Notes under the pieces: generated by a model
The model's database searches: none
The model's input: the letters and a program-made list of their open reading frames with translations, nothing else
Told to the model about the DNA's origin: nothing
Program-made: the position numbers and the translations under genes
Assembly (NCBI GenBank): GCA_028278065.1
Contig: JANQFA010000035.1
Coordinates: 1-38,843, forward strand
Length of the DNA stretch: 38,843 bases
DNA from: Myxococcota bacterium
Lineage (GTDB): Bacteria; Myxococcota_A; UBA9160; JAFDET01
Direction: 5' to 3'
Part shown: positions 16,866 to 26,184 of the stretch, in pieces
Layout of the letters: every line of letters starts with the position of its first letter
Position numbering within the stretch: the stretch's first letter is position 1

Positions 16866-18778
16866 CAGTTCGAGGCTGTCGTCTGGCCGACAGCATGCGG
16901 ACGACGCTGCGGACCGACTGCACTCAGCATGCGACGCGCCCGCTTCGTCGTGAGGATCGCGTCGACGGGGATGCGCATGCGCCGGGTCCAGCTCGGGTGG
17001 CGGTCGGCAGCCACGCCGGGGAGGTTGATCGGCTCGTCCTCGCCGGCCAGGTCGTCGAGCGCGATGCCGAGAAGGCGGGCGGGCGTGCCGTCCAGGAAGC
17101 CGGTGACCGCGGCGGCCAGCGCCTCGGACGAGAGGTCGTCCGGGCCGAGCAGTCCGTCCCGCATCAGCCGCTTCGCGAGCGCGCCCTGGTCGTCGCGTCG
17201 CTCGCTGCGCAGGATCTCCAGGGCTGCGTCGTCGGGAATCTGACCCACCCGACGGCGCAGCTCGAGATCCGACTCCCCGGAGAGGGCCGCCAGGGGAGGC
17301 AGGTCGTGGGTGTTCGCGGTAGCCAGGCAGGCCGCGGGGTAGCGGCCCGCCGGGCGGAAGCCGTCGCCGTCGCGCTCGAAGAGGAGCACCCGTGTCGAGA
17401 GCAGCCCACGCTCCTGGATCTCCTCGGAGAAGCCGCGCGGCACGGTGCCCAGATCCTCGCCGACGATCAGCGCGCGTCGGCGCCGACTGGCCTCGGCCAG
17501 CCGCGCCGTCAGCTCGGCCTCGGGCTGACGCACGTAGGCTCCCTCCCGGGGAGTGGCGCCGTCGGGGATCCAGAAGAGACGGCGCAGGCCGAGCGCGTGG
17601 TCGAGGCGCAGCGCACCGGCGTGGCGCAGGTTCGCCTCGATGAGCAGGCTCCAGAAGTCGCCTCCGGCGCCGCGCAGGGCCCGCGGATGGAGCGGAGGGA
17701 AGCACCAGTTCTGGCCCTCTCGTGAGAACGCGTCCGGCGGCGCCCCGACGCTGGCGCCGCGCGCGAAGAGCTCGCGTCGGCACCAGGTGTCGCTGCCGCC
17801 CCCGGAGCTCCCCAGCGCGAGGTCGGTACACAGCCCGATCGAGAGGCCGGCGTCGCTGGCCTCGCGGGCCACCTCGCCGAGCTGCCGGTCCAGCTCGAAC
17901 TGGACCCACTCGTGGAAGTCGACGACGCGGTCGTGGGCCCGCGCGAACGAACGGACCGCCTCCGAGCTCGGATCGCGATAGGGCTCGGGCCAGGTGTGCC
18001 AGTCGCGTCCGGCGCCGGCCGCCTCGAAGTGGTCGGCGAGCGCCAGGAAGCGGGCGAACCCGGTCAGGTGCTCTCCCCGCTCGGCGCGGTAGCGCTCGAA
18101 GGCGCGTCGTCGCGCGTCCGCCCGGTCGCCCTCGCGGCCGTGGAAGGTGGCGTGGAGGGGGCGCAGAAGCTCGTAGAGGCTGTCCTCGACCCGCGCCACG
18201 TCGATCCGCGCTGCCTGCCGCAGGGAGGACAGGCGAGTCCGGAACCGCGCCGAGCCGAGCACCCGGCGGGTCTCCGCGCAGAAGTCGAGCTCGGGAACCC
18301 GGGCGGCGTCGATGTAGAGCGGGTCGCGGAACACCCGGCTGACCGGATCGTAGGGACAGAAGCGCCCCGCGCGGTGGGTGGTGGCGTGGAGCGGGTTCAG
18401 GCCGATGAAGGCCGCTCCCTCGCTCGCGGCGCGTCGTGCCAGCTCCGCGAGGTCGCCCACGTGCCCGAAGCCGAGGCTCCGGGTCGAGCGCACGCTGTAG
18501 AGGTTGGTCCACAGGCCGAAGACCGCGCGTGCGCCGAGCTTCTCGTCGACGTCGAAGCAGCGCGTGGCCGGCGGGTCGGCCGGCTTGGGCTCCTCCGCCA
18601 GGTGGGACAGGGCGCGTTCGGCCTCCTGCTCGCTTCCCGCCTCGAAGCCCATTGCGGCGACCAGGGCCTCGCGGGTCGTGTCGGGGGTGGGCACCCAGGC
18701 TCCGTCCAGCGCCGACTCGTAGCCATCCTCGATCCCGAGCCGCGCAGACAGCTCCCGCAGCCGCGGCCGGCTAGTCAT
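16865..18778 (-). CDS. malQ: 4-alpha-glucanotransferase (GH77)
   Basis: FGLWTNLYSVRSTRSLGFGHVGDL, GLNPLHATTHR, LRLDHALGLRRLFWIP, ALIVGEDLGTVPRGF, TANTHDLPP. Confidence 0.93.
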   Translation of the reverse strand: MTSRPRLRELSARLGIEDGYESALDGAWVPTPDTTREALVAAMGFEAGSEQEAERALSHLAEEPKPADPPATRCFDVDEKLGARAVFGLWTNLYSVRSTRSLGFGHVGDLAELARRAASEGAAFIGLNPLHATTHRAGRFCPYDPVSRVFRDPLYIDAARVPELDFCAETRRVLGSARFRTRLSSLRQAARIDVARVEDSLYELLRPLHATFHGREGDRADARRRAFERYRAERGEHLTGFARFLALADHFEAAGAGRDWHTWPEPYRDPSSEAVRSFARAHDRVVDFHEWVQFELDRQLGEVAREASDAGLSIGLCTDLALGSSGGGSDTWCRRELFARGASVGAPPDAFSREGQNWCFPPLHPRALRGAGGDFWSLLIEANLRHAGALRLDHALGLRRLFWIPDGATPREGAYVRQPEAELTARLAEASRRRRALIVGEDLGTVPRGFSEEIQERGLLSTRVLLFERDGDGFRPAGRYPAACLATANTHDLPPLAALSGESDLELRRRVGQIPDDAALEILRSERRDDQGALAKRLMRDGLLGPDDLSSEALAAAVTGFLDGTPARLLGIALDDLAGEDEPINLPGVAADRHPSWTRRMRIPVDAILTTKRARRMLSAVGPQRRPHAVGQTTASN

Positions 18779-18827
18779 CGGGAAGCCGCTCCCGCTCCCG
18801 CAGCCGGTCAGTCATCGGGAAGCCGCT
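18751..18827 (-). repeat. Imperfect tandem duplication of the glgB-stop/malQ-start junction
   Basis: Plus strand GCTCCCGCAGCCGcggccggCTAGTCATCGGGAAGCCGCT (18751-18790) and GCTCCCGCAGCCGgtcaGTCATCGGGAAGCCGCT (18794-18827). Confidence 0.9.
18771..18815 (-). other. Mini-ORF MTDRLRERERLPDD bridging glgB stop and malQ start
   Basis: ATG at 18815-18813 overlaps glgB TGA; TAG at 18773-18771 overlaps malQ N-terminus (malQ ATG 18778-18776). Confidence 0.5.
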
Positions 18828-20733
18828 CGAGCACCAGGGCCGAGAGCGGCGGCAGCGTCAGGTTCACCGACTGCGGCTCGCCGTGGGCGGGCTCCCAGCC
18901 GCTCCGGACGCAGTCCTCGCGATGGTGTCCGCTCCCGCCGAAGTTGCCGTCGTCGGTGGAGAGCCTCACGCACCAGGTGCCCGGCCGGGGTACGCCCACC
19001 CGGTAGTGTTGGCGCGGCACCGGGGTCAGGTTGAGCAGGACCACGAGCTGATCGTCGTAGAACGTGCGCAGGTACGCGAGCACGGACTGCTCGCGGTTCT
19101 CACAGTCGATCCAGCGGAAACCCTCGGGCGACGGGTCGCTGCGCCACAGGCACGGATGCGTCTGGTAGAGCTCCCCGAGGCGCTCGAGGAAGCGCGCGAA
19201 GCCGGCCCGCAGCGGCTGCTCCCAGAGCTGCCAGTCCAGCCCGCGGGTGGCGTCCCACTCGCCGTCCGGGGCGAGCTCGGTCCCCATGAAGAGGAGCTTC
19301 TTCCCGGGCCGCGTGAACTGGTAGGTGAGCAGGCAGCGCAGGTTGGCGAAGCGCTGCCAGTCGTCGCCGGGCATGCGGTCGAGGAGCGATCCCTTGCCGT
19401 GCACGACCTCGTCGTGGGAGAGCGGCATCAGGAAGTGCTCGGTGTGCTCGTAGAGCGACGCGAAGGTCAGCTCGTCCTGGTGGAAGCGGCGGTGGACGGG
19501 CTCGCGAGAGAAGTAGGCGAGCGTGTCGTGCATCCACCCGAGATTCCACTTGAAGTCGAAGCCGAGCCCGTCCCAGTCGACGGGTCGAGAGACGCCGGGC
19601 CAGGCCGTGGACTCCTCGGCGATGGTCACGCAGCCGGGGCACTCCTCCTTGACGGCTGCATTCAGCGCCTTGAGGAAGGAGACCGCCTCCAGATTCTCGC
19701 GCCCGCCCCTCAGGTTGGGAATCCACTCGCCTTCCTCGCGGCTGTAGTCGCGATAGAGCATGGACGCGACCGCGTCCACGCGCAGCCCGTCGATGTGATA
19801 CTCCTGCAGCCAGAAGAGCGCGCTCGCCATCAGGAAGTTGCGCACCTCGTTGCGTCCGAAGTCGAAGACGAGGGTTCCCCAGTCCGGGTGCTCCCCCATG
19901 CGGGGGTCCGCGTACTCGAACAGGGGCTCCCCGTCGAAGCGGCGCAACGAGAAGTCGTCGCGAGGGAAGTGGGCGGGAACCCAGTCGAGGATGACCCCCA
20001 GCCCGGCCTGGTGGCAGCGGTCGACGAAGCGCCTCAGCCCGTCCGGATCGCCGAAGCGCGCAGTGGGGGCGAAGTAGCCGCTGACCTGGTAGCCCCACGA
20101 GCCGTCGAAGGGATACTCGGTGACGGGGAGGAGCTCGAGGTGGGTGAAGCCGAAGCGGGTGCAGTGGTCGACCAGGCGCTCGCCCAACCGGTCGTAGTCG
20201 AGCCAGCTTCCGTCGATGTCCCGCTGCCAGGAGCCCAGGTGCACCTCGTAGATCGAGAGGGGCTCGATGTGGAGGCCCCGCCCGGGGCGCTTCGCCAGCC
20301 ACGCGTCGTCCTTCCAGACGTGGTGGGAGCGGAACACCCGCGACGCGGTCTCGGGCGGGTGTTGCATCGAGAAGGCGAAGGGATCGGTCTTGAGGCGCAG
20401 CTCACCGTGCGCGGTCTCGATCTCGTACTTGTAGAGCGCGCCTTCGCCGATTCCGGGGACGAAGATCTCGAAGACGCCCGAAGGGCTCACGCGGCGCATG
20501 GGATGACGCCGGCCGTCCCAGTCGCAGAAGTCGCCGACCACGCTCACGCGTCGCGCGTTCGGCGCCCAGACGGCGAAGCGGACCCCTTCGCGGCCGTCCC
20601 TCGTCGAGACGTGCGCGCCCAGCACGTCCCAGAGGCGGCGGTGGGTTCCCTCCGCGAAGAGGTAGAGGTCCAGGTCCCCCAGCTCGGTCCCCGAGGCCGC
20701 GGAGCTCCGGGAGGGCGCGGAAGGGCGGCTCAC
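18808..20733 (-). CDS. glgB: 1,4-alpha-glucan branching enzyme (GH13)
   Basis: GVRFAVWAPNARRVSVVGDFCDWDGR, GSWGYQVSGYFAP, DGLRVDAVASMLYRDYSR, LPLSHDEVVHGKGSLL; GTG start overlaps glgX stop. Confidence 0.95.
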   Translation of the reverse strand: MSRPSAPSRSSAASGTELGDLDLYLFAEGTHRRLWDVLGAHVSTRDGREGVRFAVWAPNARRVSVVGDFCDWDGRRHPMRRVSPSGVFEIFVPGIGEGALYKYEIETAHGELRLKTDPFAFSMQHPPETASRVFRSHHVWKDDAWLAKRPGRGLHIEPLSIYEVHLGSWQRDIDGSWLDYDRLGERLVDHCTRFGFTHLELLPVTEYPFDGSWGYQVSGYFAPTARFGDPDGLRRFVDRCHQAGLGVILDWVPAHFPRDDFSLRRFDGEPLFEYADPRMGEHPDWGTLVFDFGRNEVRNFLMASALFWLQEYHIDGLRVDAVASMLYRDYSREEGEWIPNLRGGRENLEAVSFLKALNAAVKEECPGCVTIAEESTAWPGVSRPVDWDGLGFDFKWNLGWMHDTLAYFSREPVHRRFHQDELTFASLYEHTEHFLMPLSHDEVVHGKGSLLDRMPGDDWQRFANLRCLLTYQFTRPGKKLLFMGTELAPDGEWDATRGLDWQLWEQPLRAGFARFLERLGELYQTHPCLWRSDPSPEGFRWIDCENREQSVLAYLRTFYDDQLVVLLNLTPVPRQHYRVGVPRPGTWCVRLSTDDGNFGGSGHHREDCVRSGWEPAHGEPQSVNLTLPPLSALVLERLPDD

Positions 20734-22832
20734 CGGAGCGGTCTCCAGGCGAGCAGGCTGAGGCTGTGGGGCAGGATCCGCATGGAGCGCCCGCGCCGGC
20801 GTGGCGCCACCGGGCCGGCGGTGCACAGGACGTGATCCCAGCGCCCGGCGTCTTCGAGCGTCGGCAGCACGAAGCGGGCCGCGCGGGGACGCGGATTGAA
20901 GGCCAGCAGCACCGTGTCGCCGTCGCTCGGCCTCCCGCGCTCGTCGAGCTCGGTGCTCGCTTCGCCCGGGATCAGCATTCCGAACGCCTGCCTCCCGCTC
21001 GCGTGCCAATCGGCGTCGCGCATCTCGTTGCCATCCGACCGCAGCCACACCACGTCCTTGCGGGAGCCGCGCTCCAGCCGTGCCCCCTCGAAGAAGTGCC
21101 TGCGGCGCAGGACCGGGTGCTCCCTGCGCAGGGCCAGAACGGTGCGGGTGAACTCGAGCAGCTCGCGCTGCCGCGCGTCGAGCTCCCAGGAGACCCAGGT
21201 CGTCTCGTCGTCGTGGCAGTAGGCATTGTTGTTGCCTCCCTGGGTCCGTCCCAGCTCGTCGCCATGGGATAGCATCGGGACTCCCTGGGAGAACGCCAGG
21301 GTCGCGAGCAGGTTTCTCTGTGCCCGTTCGCGAAGGCGCACGACGGACTCGGATTCGGTCGGGCCCTCGACCCCCCAGTTGGCGCTCCAGTTGGAGTCGC
21401 TGCCGTCCGCGCCATTCTCCCCGTTGGCGTCGTTGTGCTTGTTCTCGTAGCTCACCAGGTCCGCCAGGGTGAACCCGTCGTGGGCCGTCACGAAGTTGAG
21501 GCTGGCGAAGGGGCCCCGATCTCCGGGACCGAAGATGTCGGCGCTGCCCGCGATGCGCGTCGCGAACTCGCCCAGCTGCCTCGAATCACCGCGCCAGAAC
21601 CGGCGCACGCTGTCCCGGTAGCGGTCGTTCCACTCCACGTAGCCCTCGGGAAAAGACCCGAGCCGATAGCCGTCCCGCGCATCCCACGGCTCCACGATGA
21701 GCTTGGTCTCGGCCAGCATGGGATCCTGGCGCAGGATCTCGAAGAAGCGTTCCAGGTGGTCGATGTCGTGATCCTGGCGGGCCAGGGCGGGCGCCAGATC
21801 GAAGCGGAAGCCGTCCACGTGCATCTCGCCCGCCCAGTAGCGCAGGCTGTCCATGAGGAGCTGCAGGCCCCGCGAGCTGCGCACGTCGAGGCTGTTCCCG
21901 CAGCCGGTGTGGTCGAGGTAGTTGGAGGGGTCCTGCGGATCGAGGTGGTAGTAGGTGGCGTTGTCGATCCCGCGCATGTGCAGGGTCGGGCCCAGGTGGT
22001 TGCCCTCGGCCGTGTGGTTGTAGACCACGTCGAGGATCACCTCGAGGCCGGCCTGGTGGAGCACCTTGACCATGGTCTTGAACTCGACGACCTGCTCGCC
22101 CCGGTCGCCGCGAGCGAAGCGGGCGTCCGGCGCGAAGAACCCGAGGGTGTTGTATCCCCAGTAGTTGGAGAGGCCGCGCTTCACGAGTGGATGCTCGGAT
22201 ACGCTGTGGTGGATCGGCAGGAGCTCCACGGCCGTCACACCGAGGCCGAGCAGGTGCTCGAGGATGGGCTCGCTCGCCAGGCCGAGATAGGTGCCGCGCA
22301 GATCCGGCGGCACTTCCGGGTGGCTCGCCGTCAACCCCTTGACGTGGCACTCGTAGATCACGGTGCGACTCCACGGCGTACGCGGGTGCGCGTCGTCGCC
22401 CCAGGGAAAGGAGTCGTCCACCACGACGCTGCGGGGCACGAAGGGTGCGCTGTCGACCGGGTCCGCCCGGGTCGGATCGTCGCTGCGCTGGCCCACCAGG
22501 GCCCCGCTCCAGTCGACGCCGCCGCAGATCGCCCGGGCGTAGGGATCCTGGAGCAGCTTCGCGCGGTTGAAGCGGTGGCCCGCCAGGGGAGCCCAGGGGC
22601 CGTCCACCCGGTAGCCGTAGAGCGTCCCCGGCCGGACGTCGGGAAGGTAGGCGTGCCAGACCCAGCCCGTGCGCTCCCGGAAGGCGACCGCGTTCGTCTC
22701 CTTGGGGTCGTTCGGGTCGTCGAACAGACAGAGCTCCACACCCGTCGCGTGGCGGCTGAAGAGGGCGAAGCGGGTGCCGTTTCCGTCCCACCGGGCCCCG
22801 AGCGGATGCGGGCTCCCCGGCCACGCGCGCAC
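20730..22832 (-). CDS. glgX: Glycogen debranching enzyme (isoamylase-type GH13)
   Basis: NGTRFALFSRHATGVELCLFDD, NYWGYNTLGFFAPDARFA, MHVDGFRFDLAPALAR, ASLNFVTAHDGFTLADLVSYENKHN; GTG start at 22832. Confidence 0.95.
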   Translation of the reverse strand: MRAWPGSPHPLGARWDGNGTRFALFSRHATGVELCLFDDPNDPKETNAVAFRERTGWVWHAYLPDVRPGTLYGYRVDGPWAPLAGHRFNRAKLLQDPYARAICGGVDWSGALVGQRSDDPTRADPVDSAPFVPRSVVVDDSFPWGDDAHPRTPWSRTVIYECHVKGLTASHPEVPPDLRGTYLGLASEPILEHLLGLGVTAVELLPIHHSVSEHPLVKRGLSNYWGYNTLGFFAPDARFARGDRGEQVVEFKTMVKVLHQAGLEVILDVVYNHTAEGNHLGPTLHMRGIDNATYYHLDPQDPSNYLDHTGCGNSLDVRSSRGLQLLMDSLRYWAGEMHVDGFRFDLAPALARQDHDIDHLERFFEILRQDPMLAETKLIVEPWDARDGYRLGSFPEGYVEWNDRYRDSVRRFWRGDSRQLGEFATRIAGSADIFGPGDRGPFASLNFVTAHDGFTLADLVSYENKHNDANGENGADGSDSNWSANWGVEGPTESESVVRLRERAQRNLLATLAFSQGVPMLSHGDELGRTQGGNNNAYCHDDETTWVSWELDARQRELLEFTRTVLALRREHPVLRRRHFFEGARLERGSRKDVVWLRSDGNEMRDADWHASGRQAFGMLIPGEASTELDERGRPSDGDTVLLAFNPRPRAARFVLPTLEDAGRWDHVLCTAGPVAPRRRGRSMRILPHSLSLLAWRPLR

Positions 22833-22834
22833 GG

Positions 22835-24556
22835 CTATCTCCGTCCCCCGGCGCTGTCGTCCAGACGGTAGGCTTCGAAGAGGTACTCGAGAACCATGCG
22901 GTGCGTGTTGAAGTGGGATCCGTTCAGCGCGATCGTATCGCGCCGGATCACCGAGAAGCGGTCCGGCTCGTAGTAGAAGCTCGCGGCGACGACCCGCTCG
23001 AGCTTGTCGTAGAGGGACTCGGCGTGGAGCCGATCGCGCTCGACCGGGTCGAGGCGCTGGCCGTCGCCGTCCTCGCCGATCGCCCAGCCCGTGACCCCCT
23101 CCCGGCAGCCCTCCACCCACCAGCCGTCCAGTACGCTGAGGCTGGGCACGCCATTCAGGGCGGCCTTCATGCCGCTGGTGCCGGACGCCTCGAGCGGTGG
23201 GATCGGGGTGTTCAGCCAGACGTCGCAGCCCGCCACCAGACAGCCGGCCACCTCCCAGTCGTAGTCGGGGAGGAAGACGATGCGTACGTCCCGCGCGGCG
23301 CGGTCCGCTGCCGCGTGGATCGCGCGGATGATGCCCCGGCCCTCTTCGTCCGCGGGATGCGCCTTGCCCCCGAAGACGATCTGGAGCGGCCCGACGGAGT
23401 GGGCGATCCGCGCGAGCCGCTGCGGGTCGCTCAGCAGCAGCGTCGCGCGCTTGTAGGCTGTGGCACGTCGACCGAACCCGAGCGTGAGCACGTCCGGACG
23501 CAGTCGCTGCCCGGTACGCTCGCGCACCATGTCGATCAGCAGGAGCTTCGCCGCGACGTGGGCCTCCTCGATCTCCGCCGCGTCCACGGCGGTGATGCCG
23601 CGCAGCGAGAAGGGGTTGCTGCGCCAGTGGGTGAGGTGCCGGTCGAAGAGCTCGCGAAAGGGGGGAGAGGCCCAGGTGGGTGCGTGCACGCCGTTGGTGA
23701 TCGAGCGGATCGGATACCCCGGGAACATCCCCTGTGACACCTCTCCGTGACGCATGGCGACGCCGTTGACGAAGCGCGAGCCCTGCAGCGCCAGCTCCGT
23801 CATGTTGAGCGCGCCCTTCACGCCCAGCTCGTCGAGCCGGGTGCGCAGGTCCCTCCCCAGGACCGAGGCCACCACGCCCTGCTCGAAACGGTCGTGTCCC
23901 GCCGGAACCGGCGTGTGGGTGGTGAAGATGCAGTGGCCGCGCACGTCGTCGGCGGCCTCGTCGACGCCGCGCGCCCGGCCCGCGGCGAGCTGCTCGCCCA
24001 CCAGCTCGGGGATCGCCAGGGCCGCATGGCCCTCGTTGAGGTGGTAGCGGCGGATCGAGTCGTGGCCGAGGGCGCGCAGCATGCGCACCCCAGCGATTCC
24101 GAGCAGCGCCTCCTGCCCCAGGCGATACGAGCCGTCTCCGCCGTAGAGACGATCGCTCAGGCGGCGCGCCGCCTCGGGATTGCCCGGCAGGTCCGTGTCG
24201 AGGAGATAGACCGGCACCTCGGCGCCGCGCTCGCCGACGATGCGGTAGCGCCAGGCTCTCACCTCCACGGGTGCGCCGCCCAGGTCGACCTTCACGCGGG
24301 GCTCCAGCGGCTCGACGCGGGTCTCGGGTCGCCAGGGATCGGGTCGTTCCTGCTGGTCGCCATCGGACGCGATGCGCTGGCGGAAGTAGCCCTGGCGGTG
24401 GACCAGGGTGATCGCGCAGACGTCGAGGCCGAGATCTGCGCAGGAGCGGAGGGTGTCGCCCGCGAGCACGCCGAGCCCGCCCGAGTAGGTCGGGAGCTGC
24501 GGCTCGAGGGCGATCTCCATCGAGAAGTAGGCGATGGTCGGGTTCGTCTCGGACAC
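22835..24556 (-). CDS. glgP: Alpha-glucan phosphorylase (GT35, short form)
   Basis: NPTIAYFSMEIALEPQLPTYSGGLGVLAGDTLRS, YHLNEGHAALA, FTTHTPVPAGHDRF, SITNGVHAPTW, EASGTSGMKAALNGVPSLSVLDGWW. GTG start at 24556 preferred; ORF extends to 24622. Confidence 0.93.
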   Translation of the reverse strand: MSETNPTIAYFSMEIALEPQLPTYSGGLGVLAGDTLRSCADLGLDVCAITLVHRQGYFRQRIASDGDQQERPDPWRPETRVEPLEPRVKVDLGGAPVEVRAWRYRIVGERGAEVPVYLLDTDLPGNPEAARRLSDRLYGGDGSYRLGQEALLGIAGVRMLRALGHDSIRRYHLNEGHAALAIPELVGEQLAAGRARGVDEAADDVRGHCIFTTHTPVPAGHDRFEQGVVASVLGRDLRTRLDELGVKGALNMTELALQGSRFVNGVAMRHGEVSQGMFPGYPIRSITNGVHAPTWASPPFRELFDRHLTHWRSNPFSLRGITAVDAAEIEEAHVAAKLLLIDMVRERTGQRLRPDVLTLGFGRRATAYKRATLLLSDPQRLARIAHSVGPLQIVFGGKAHPADEEGRGIIRAIHAAADRAARDVRIVFLPDYDWEVAGCLVAGCDVWLNTPIPPLEASGTSGMKAALNGVPSLSVLDGWWVEGCREGVTGWAIGEDGDGQRLDPVERDRLHAESLYDKLERVVAASFYYEPDRFSVIRRDTIALNGSHFNTHRMVLEYLFEAYRLDDSAGGRR

Positions 24557-24587
24557 GGTCGAGCGGAAAGGTCGCGTCCACCCGGCC

Positions 24588-24599
24588 GGTTGCGCAACC
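24588..24599. promoter_or_regulatory. Perfect 12-bp palindrome GGTTGCGCAACC upstream of glgP; candidate operator
   Basis: Self-complementary site in the 24557-24711 divergent intergenic region, 31 bp from the proposed glgP start. Confidence 0.45.
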
Positions 24600-24711
24600 C
24601 CGCGGCACCCACTCGAGGCCATCCCCGAGGGTAGTCGCCGCCCGTGGGGTCAAACGCCGTTCGTGCCATCGCTCGCGGCCCGGCCTGCCGGCCCCTAACG
24701 TCTCCAAGAGC

Positions 24712-26154
24712 ATGTCCGGAAGCCGCTACGACCGCCTCTCCGCCCTCGATGCGATGTTCCTCGAGATCGAGGGGCCCAACACCCCGATGCACCTGGGATC
24801 CGTGGGGATCTTCGAGGCCGGCCCGCTGCGCGGCGCCGGAGATCCCGAGGGCACGATCGACTTCGCGCGGATCGTGGCCCTGGCCGAGGCGCGCCTGCAC
24901 CGGAATCCGCGTTTCCGGCAGAAGCTGGCGACGATCCCCGCCTTCGACCGGCCCGTCTGGATCGACGACGACACCTTCAACACGGTCTACCACCTGCGCC
25001 ACGCGTCGCTCCCGCACCCGGGAGGGGTCCGCCAGCTGAAGCGGCTGGTGGGGCGCGTCCTGTCCCAGCAGCTCGACCGCGGCAAGCCCCTCTGGGAGGT
25101 CTGGTTCATCGAAGGACTGGAGGGGGATCGCTTCGCAGTCCTGTCGAAGATCCACCACTGCATCGCAGACGGCGTCTCGAGCGGCGATCTCATGAGCATG
25201 TTGATGGGGGCGAACCCGGACTTCGTGCCGGACCCCCACGTGCCGGCCTGGATCCCGCGCCCGGCGCCCGGCGATGCCCGGATGGTGCTCGACGAGCTGA
25301 CCCGGCGCGCGGTGGCTCCCCTGTCGCTCCTGAGGCGCCCGGGAGAGGCGCCTTCGGGCGGAGACGCGGCGTCCGCCACCGGCAGCACCCTGGATCAGGC
25401 GCGGGAGGTGGTGCGCGGCGCGTTCCAGGCGGCCGAGAAGAGCCTCAACCCGGCGACGCCGACACCGCTGAATGTCGACCTCGGGCCGCACCGGCGCTTC
25501 GACTGGACGCACATGGAGCTGTCCGAGGTGAAGGCGGTCGGGCGCGCGGCCGGTGGCACGGTCAACGACGTCGCGCTGTCCGTGGTGACGACCGCGGTGC
25601 GGAGCTTCCTGGAGCGCCGCGCCGGCGGGACGCGCGGCGTGGAGTTCCGCGCGGCCGTGCCGGTCAACATGCGAACCCGCGCCGACGCCGGGCGGCTGGG
25701 GAACCGCGCCGCCGGGATGACCGTCGAGCTGCCGGTCGCAGAGCCCGATCCCTGGCGCCGGCTCGAGCGCATCGTCGCCGAGACCCGGGAGCTGAAGGGA
25801 TCGGGGGAGAGCGTGCTGGTGGACCTGATCGGGCGCGTCGCCGACTTCCTGCCCTCGGGTGTGATGGCCGGGCTCTCGCGCTTCGGCTCCCAGAGCACCG
25901 TGAACATGGTCGTCACGAACGTGCCCGGTCCCCAGCTGCCCCTCTACCTGCTCGGGGCGAGGATGCTCGAGGCCTATCCGGTGGTCCCGCTGATGCCCCG
26001 GCAGGCATTGGGGGTGGCGCTCTTCGGCTACGACGGCGGGCTCTTCTGGGGCTTCAACGCGGACTGGGAGGCGCTCCCCGATCTCCACGAGATCGTCCTC
26101 GACGTGGACGCGGGCTTCAGCGAGCTCTGCAAGGCGGCAGCTGCCGAACGCTGA
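24712..26154 (+). CDS. Wax ester synthase/diacylglycerol acyltransferase (WS/DGAT), second paralogue
   Basis: LSALDAMFLEIEGPNTPMHLGSVGIFE, HHCIADGVSSGDL, KPLWEVWFIEGL, NDVALSVVTTAV. Confidence 0.94.
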   Translation: MSGSRYDRLSALDAMFLEIEGPNTPMHLGSVGIFEAGPLRGAGDPEGTIDFARIVALAEARLHRNPRFRQKLATIPAFDRPVWIDDDTFNTVYHLRHASLPHPGGVRQLKRLVGRVLSQQLDRGKPLWEVWFIEGLEGDRFAVLSKIHHCIADGVSSGDLMSMLMGANPDFVPDPHVPAWIPRPAPGDARMVLDELTRRAVAPLSLLRRPGEAPSGGDAASATGSTLDQAREVVRGAFQAAEKSLNPATPTPLNVDLGPHRRFDWTHMELSEVKAVGRAAGGTVNDVALSVVTTAVRSFLERRAGGTRGVEFRAAVPVNMRTRADAGRLGNRAAGMTVELPVAEPDPWRRLERIVAETRELKGSGESVLVDLIGRVADFLPSGVMAGLSRFGSQSTVNMVVTNVPGPQLPLYLLGARMLEAYPVVPLMPRQALGVALFGYDGGLFWGFNADWEALPDLHEIVLDVDAGFSELCKAAAAER

Positions 26155-26184
26155 GCCCGCTGCCGGCGGCTCGGTCCGAACCCC

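Noticed and set aside
15033-17243. 736 aa plus-strand ORF
   Set aside because: Antisense to the GT3 glycogen synthase and malQ; shadow ORF
18883-20835. 650 aa plus-strand ORF
   Set aside because: Antisense to glgB; shadow ORF in high-GC DNA
20730-24713. 1327 aa minus ORF suggesting a giant phosphorylase-debranching fusion
   Set aside because: Only the glgX part (from 22832) is real coding; the upstream part is an out-of-frame reading over glgP, which is encoded in another frame with its own TAG stop at 22835
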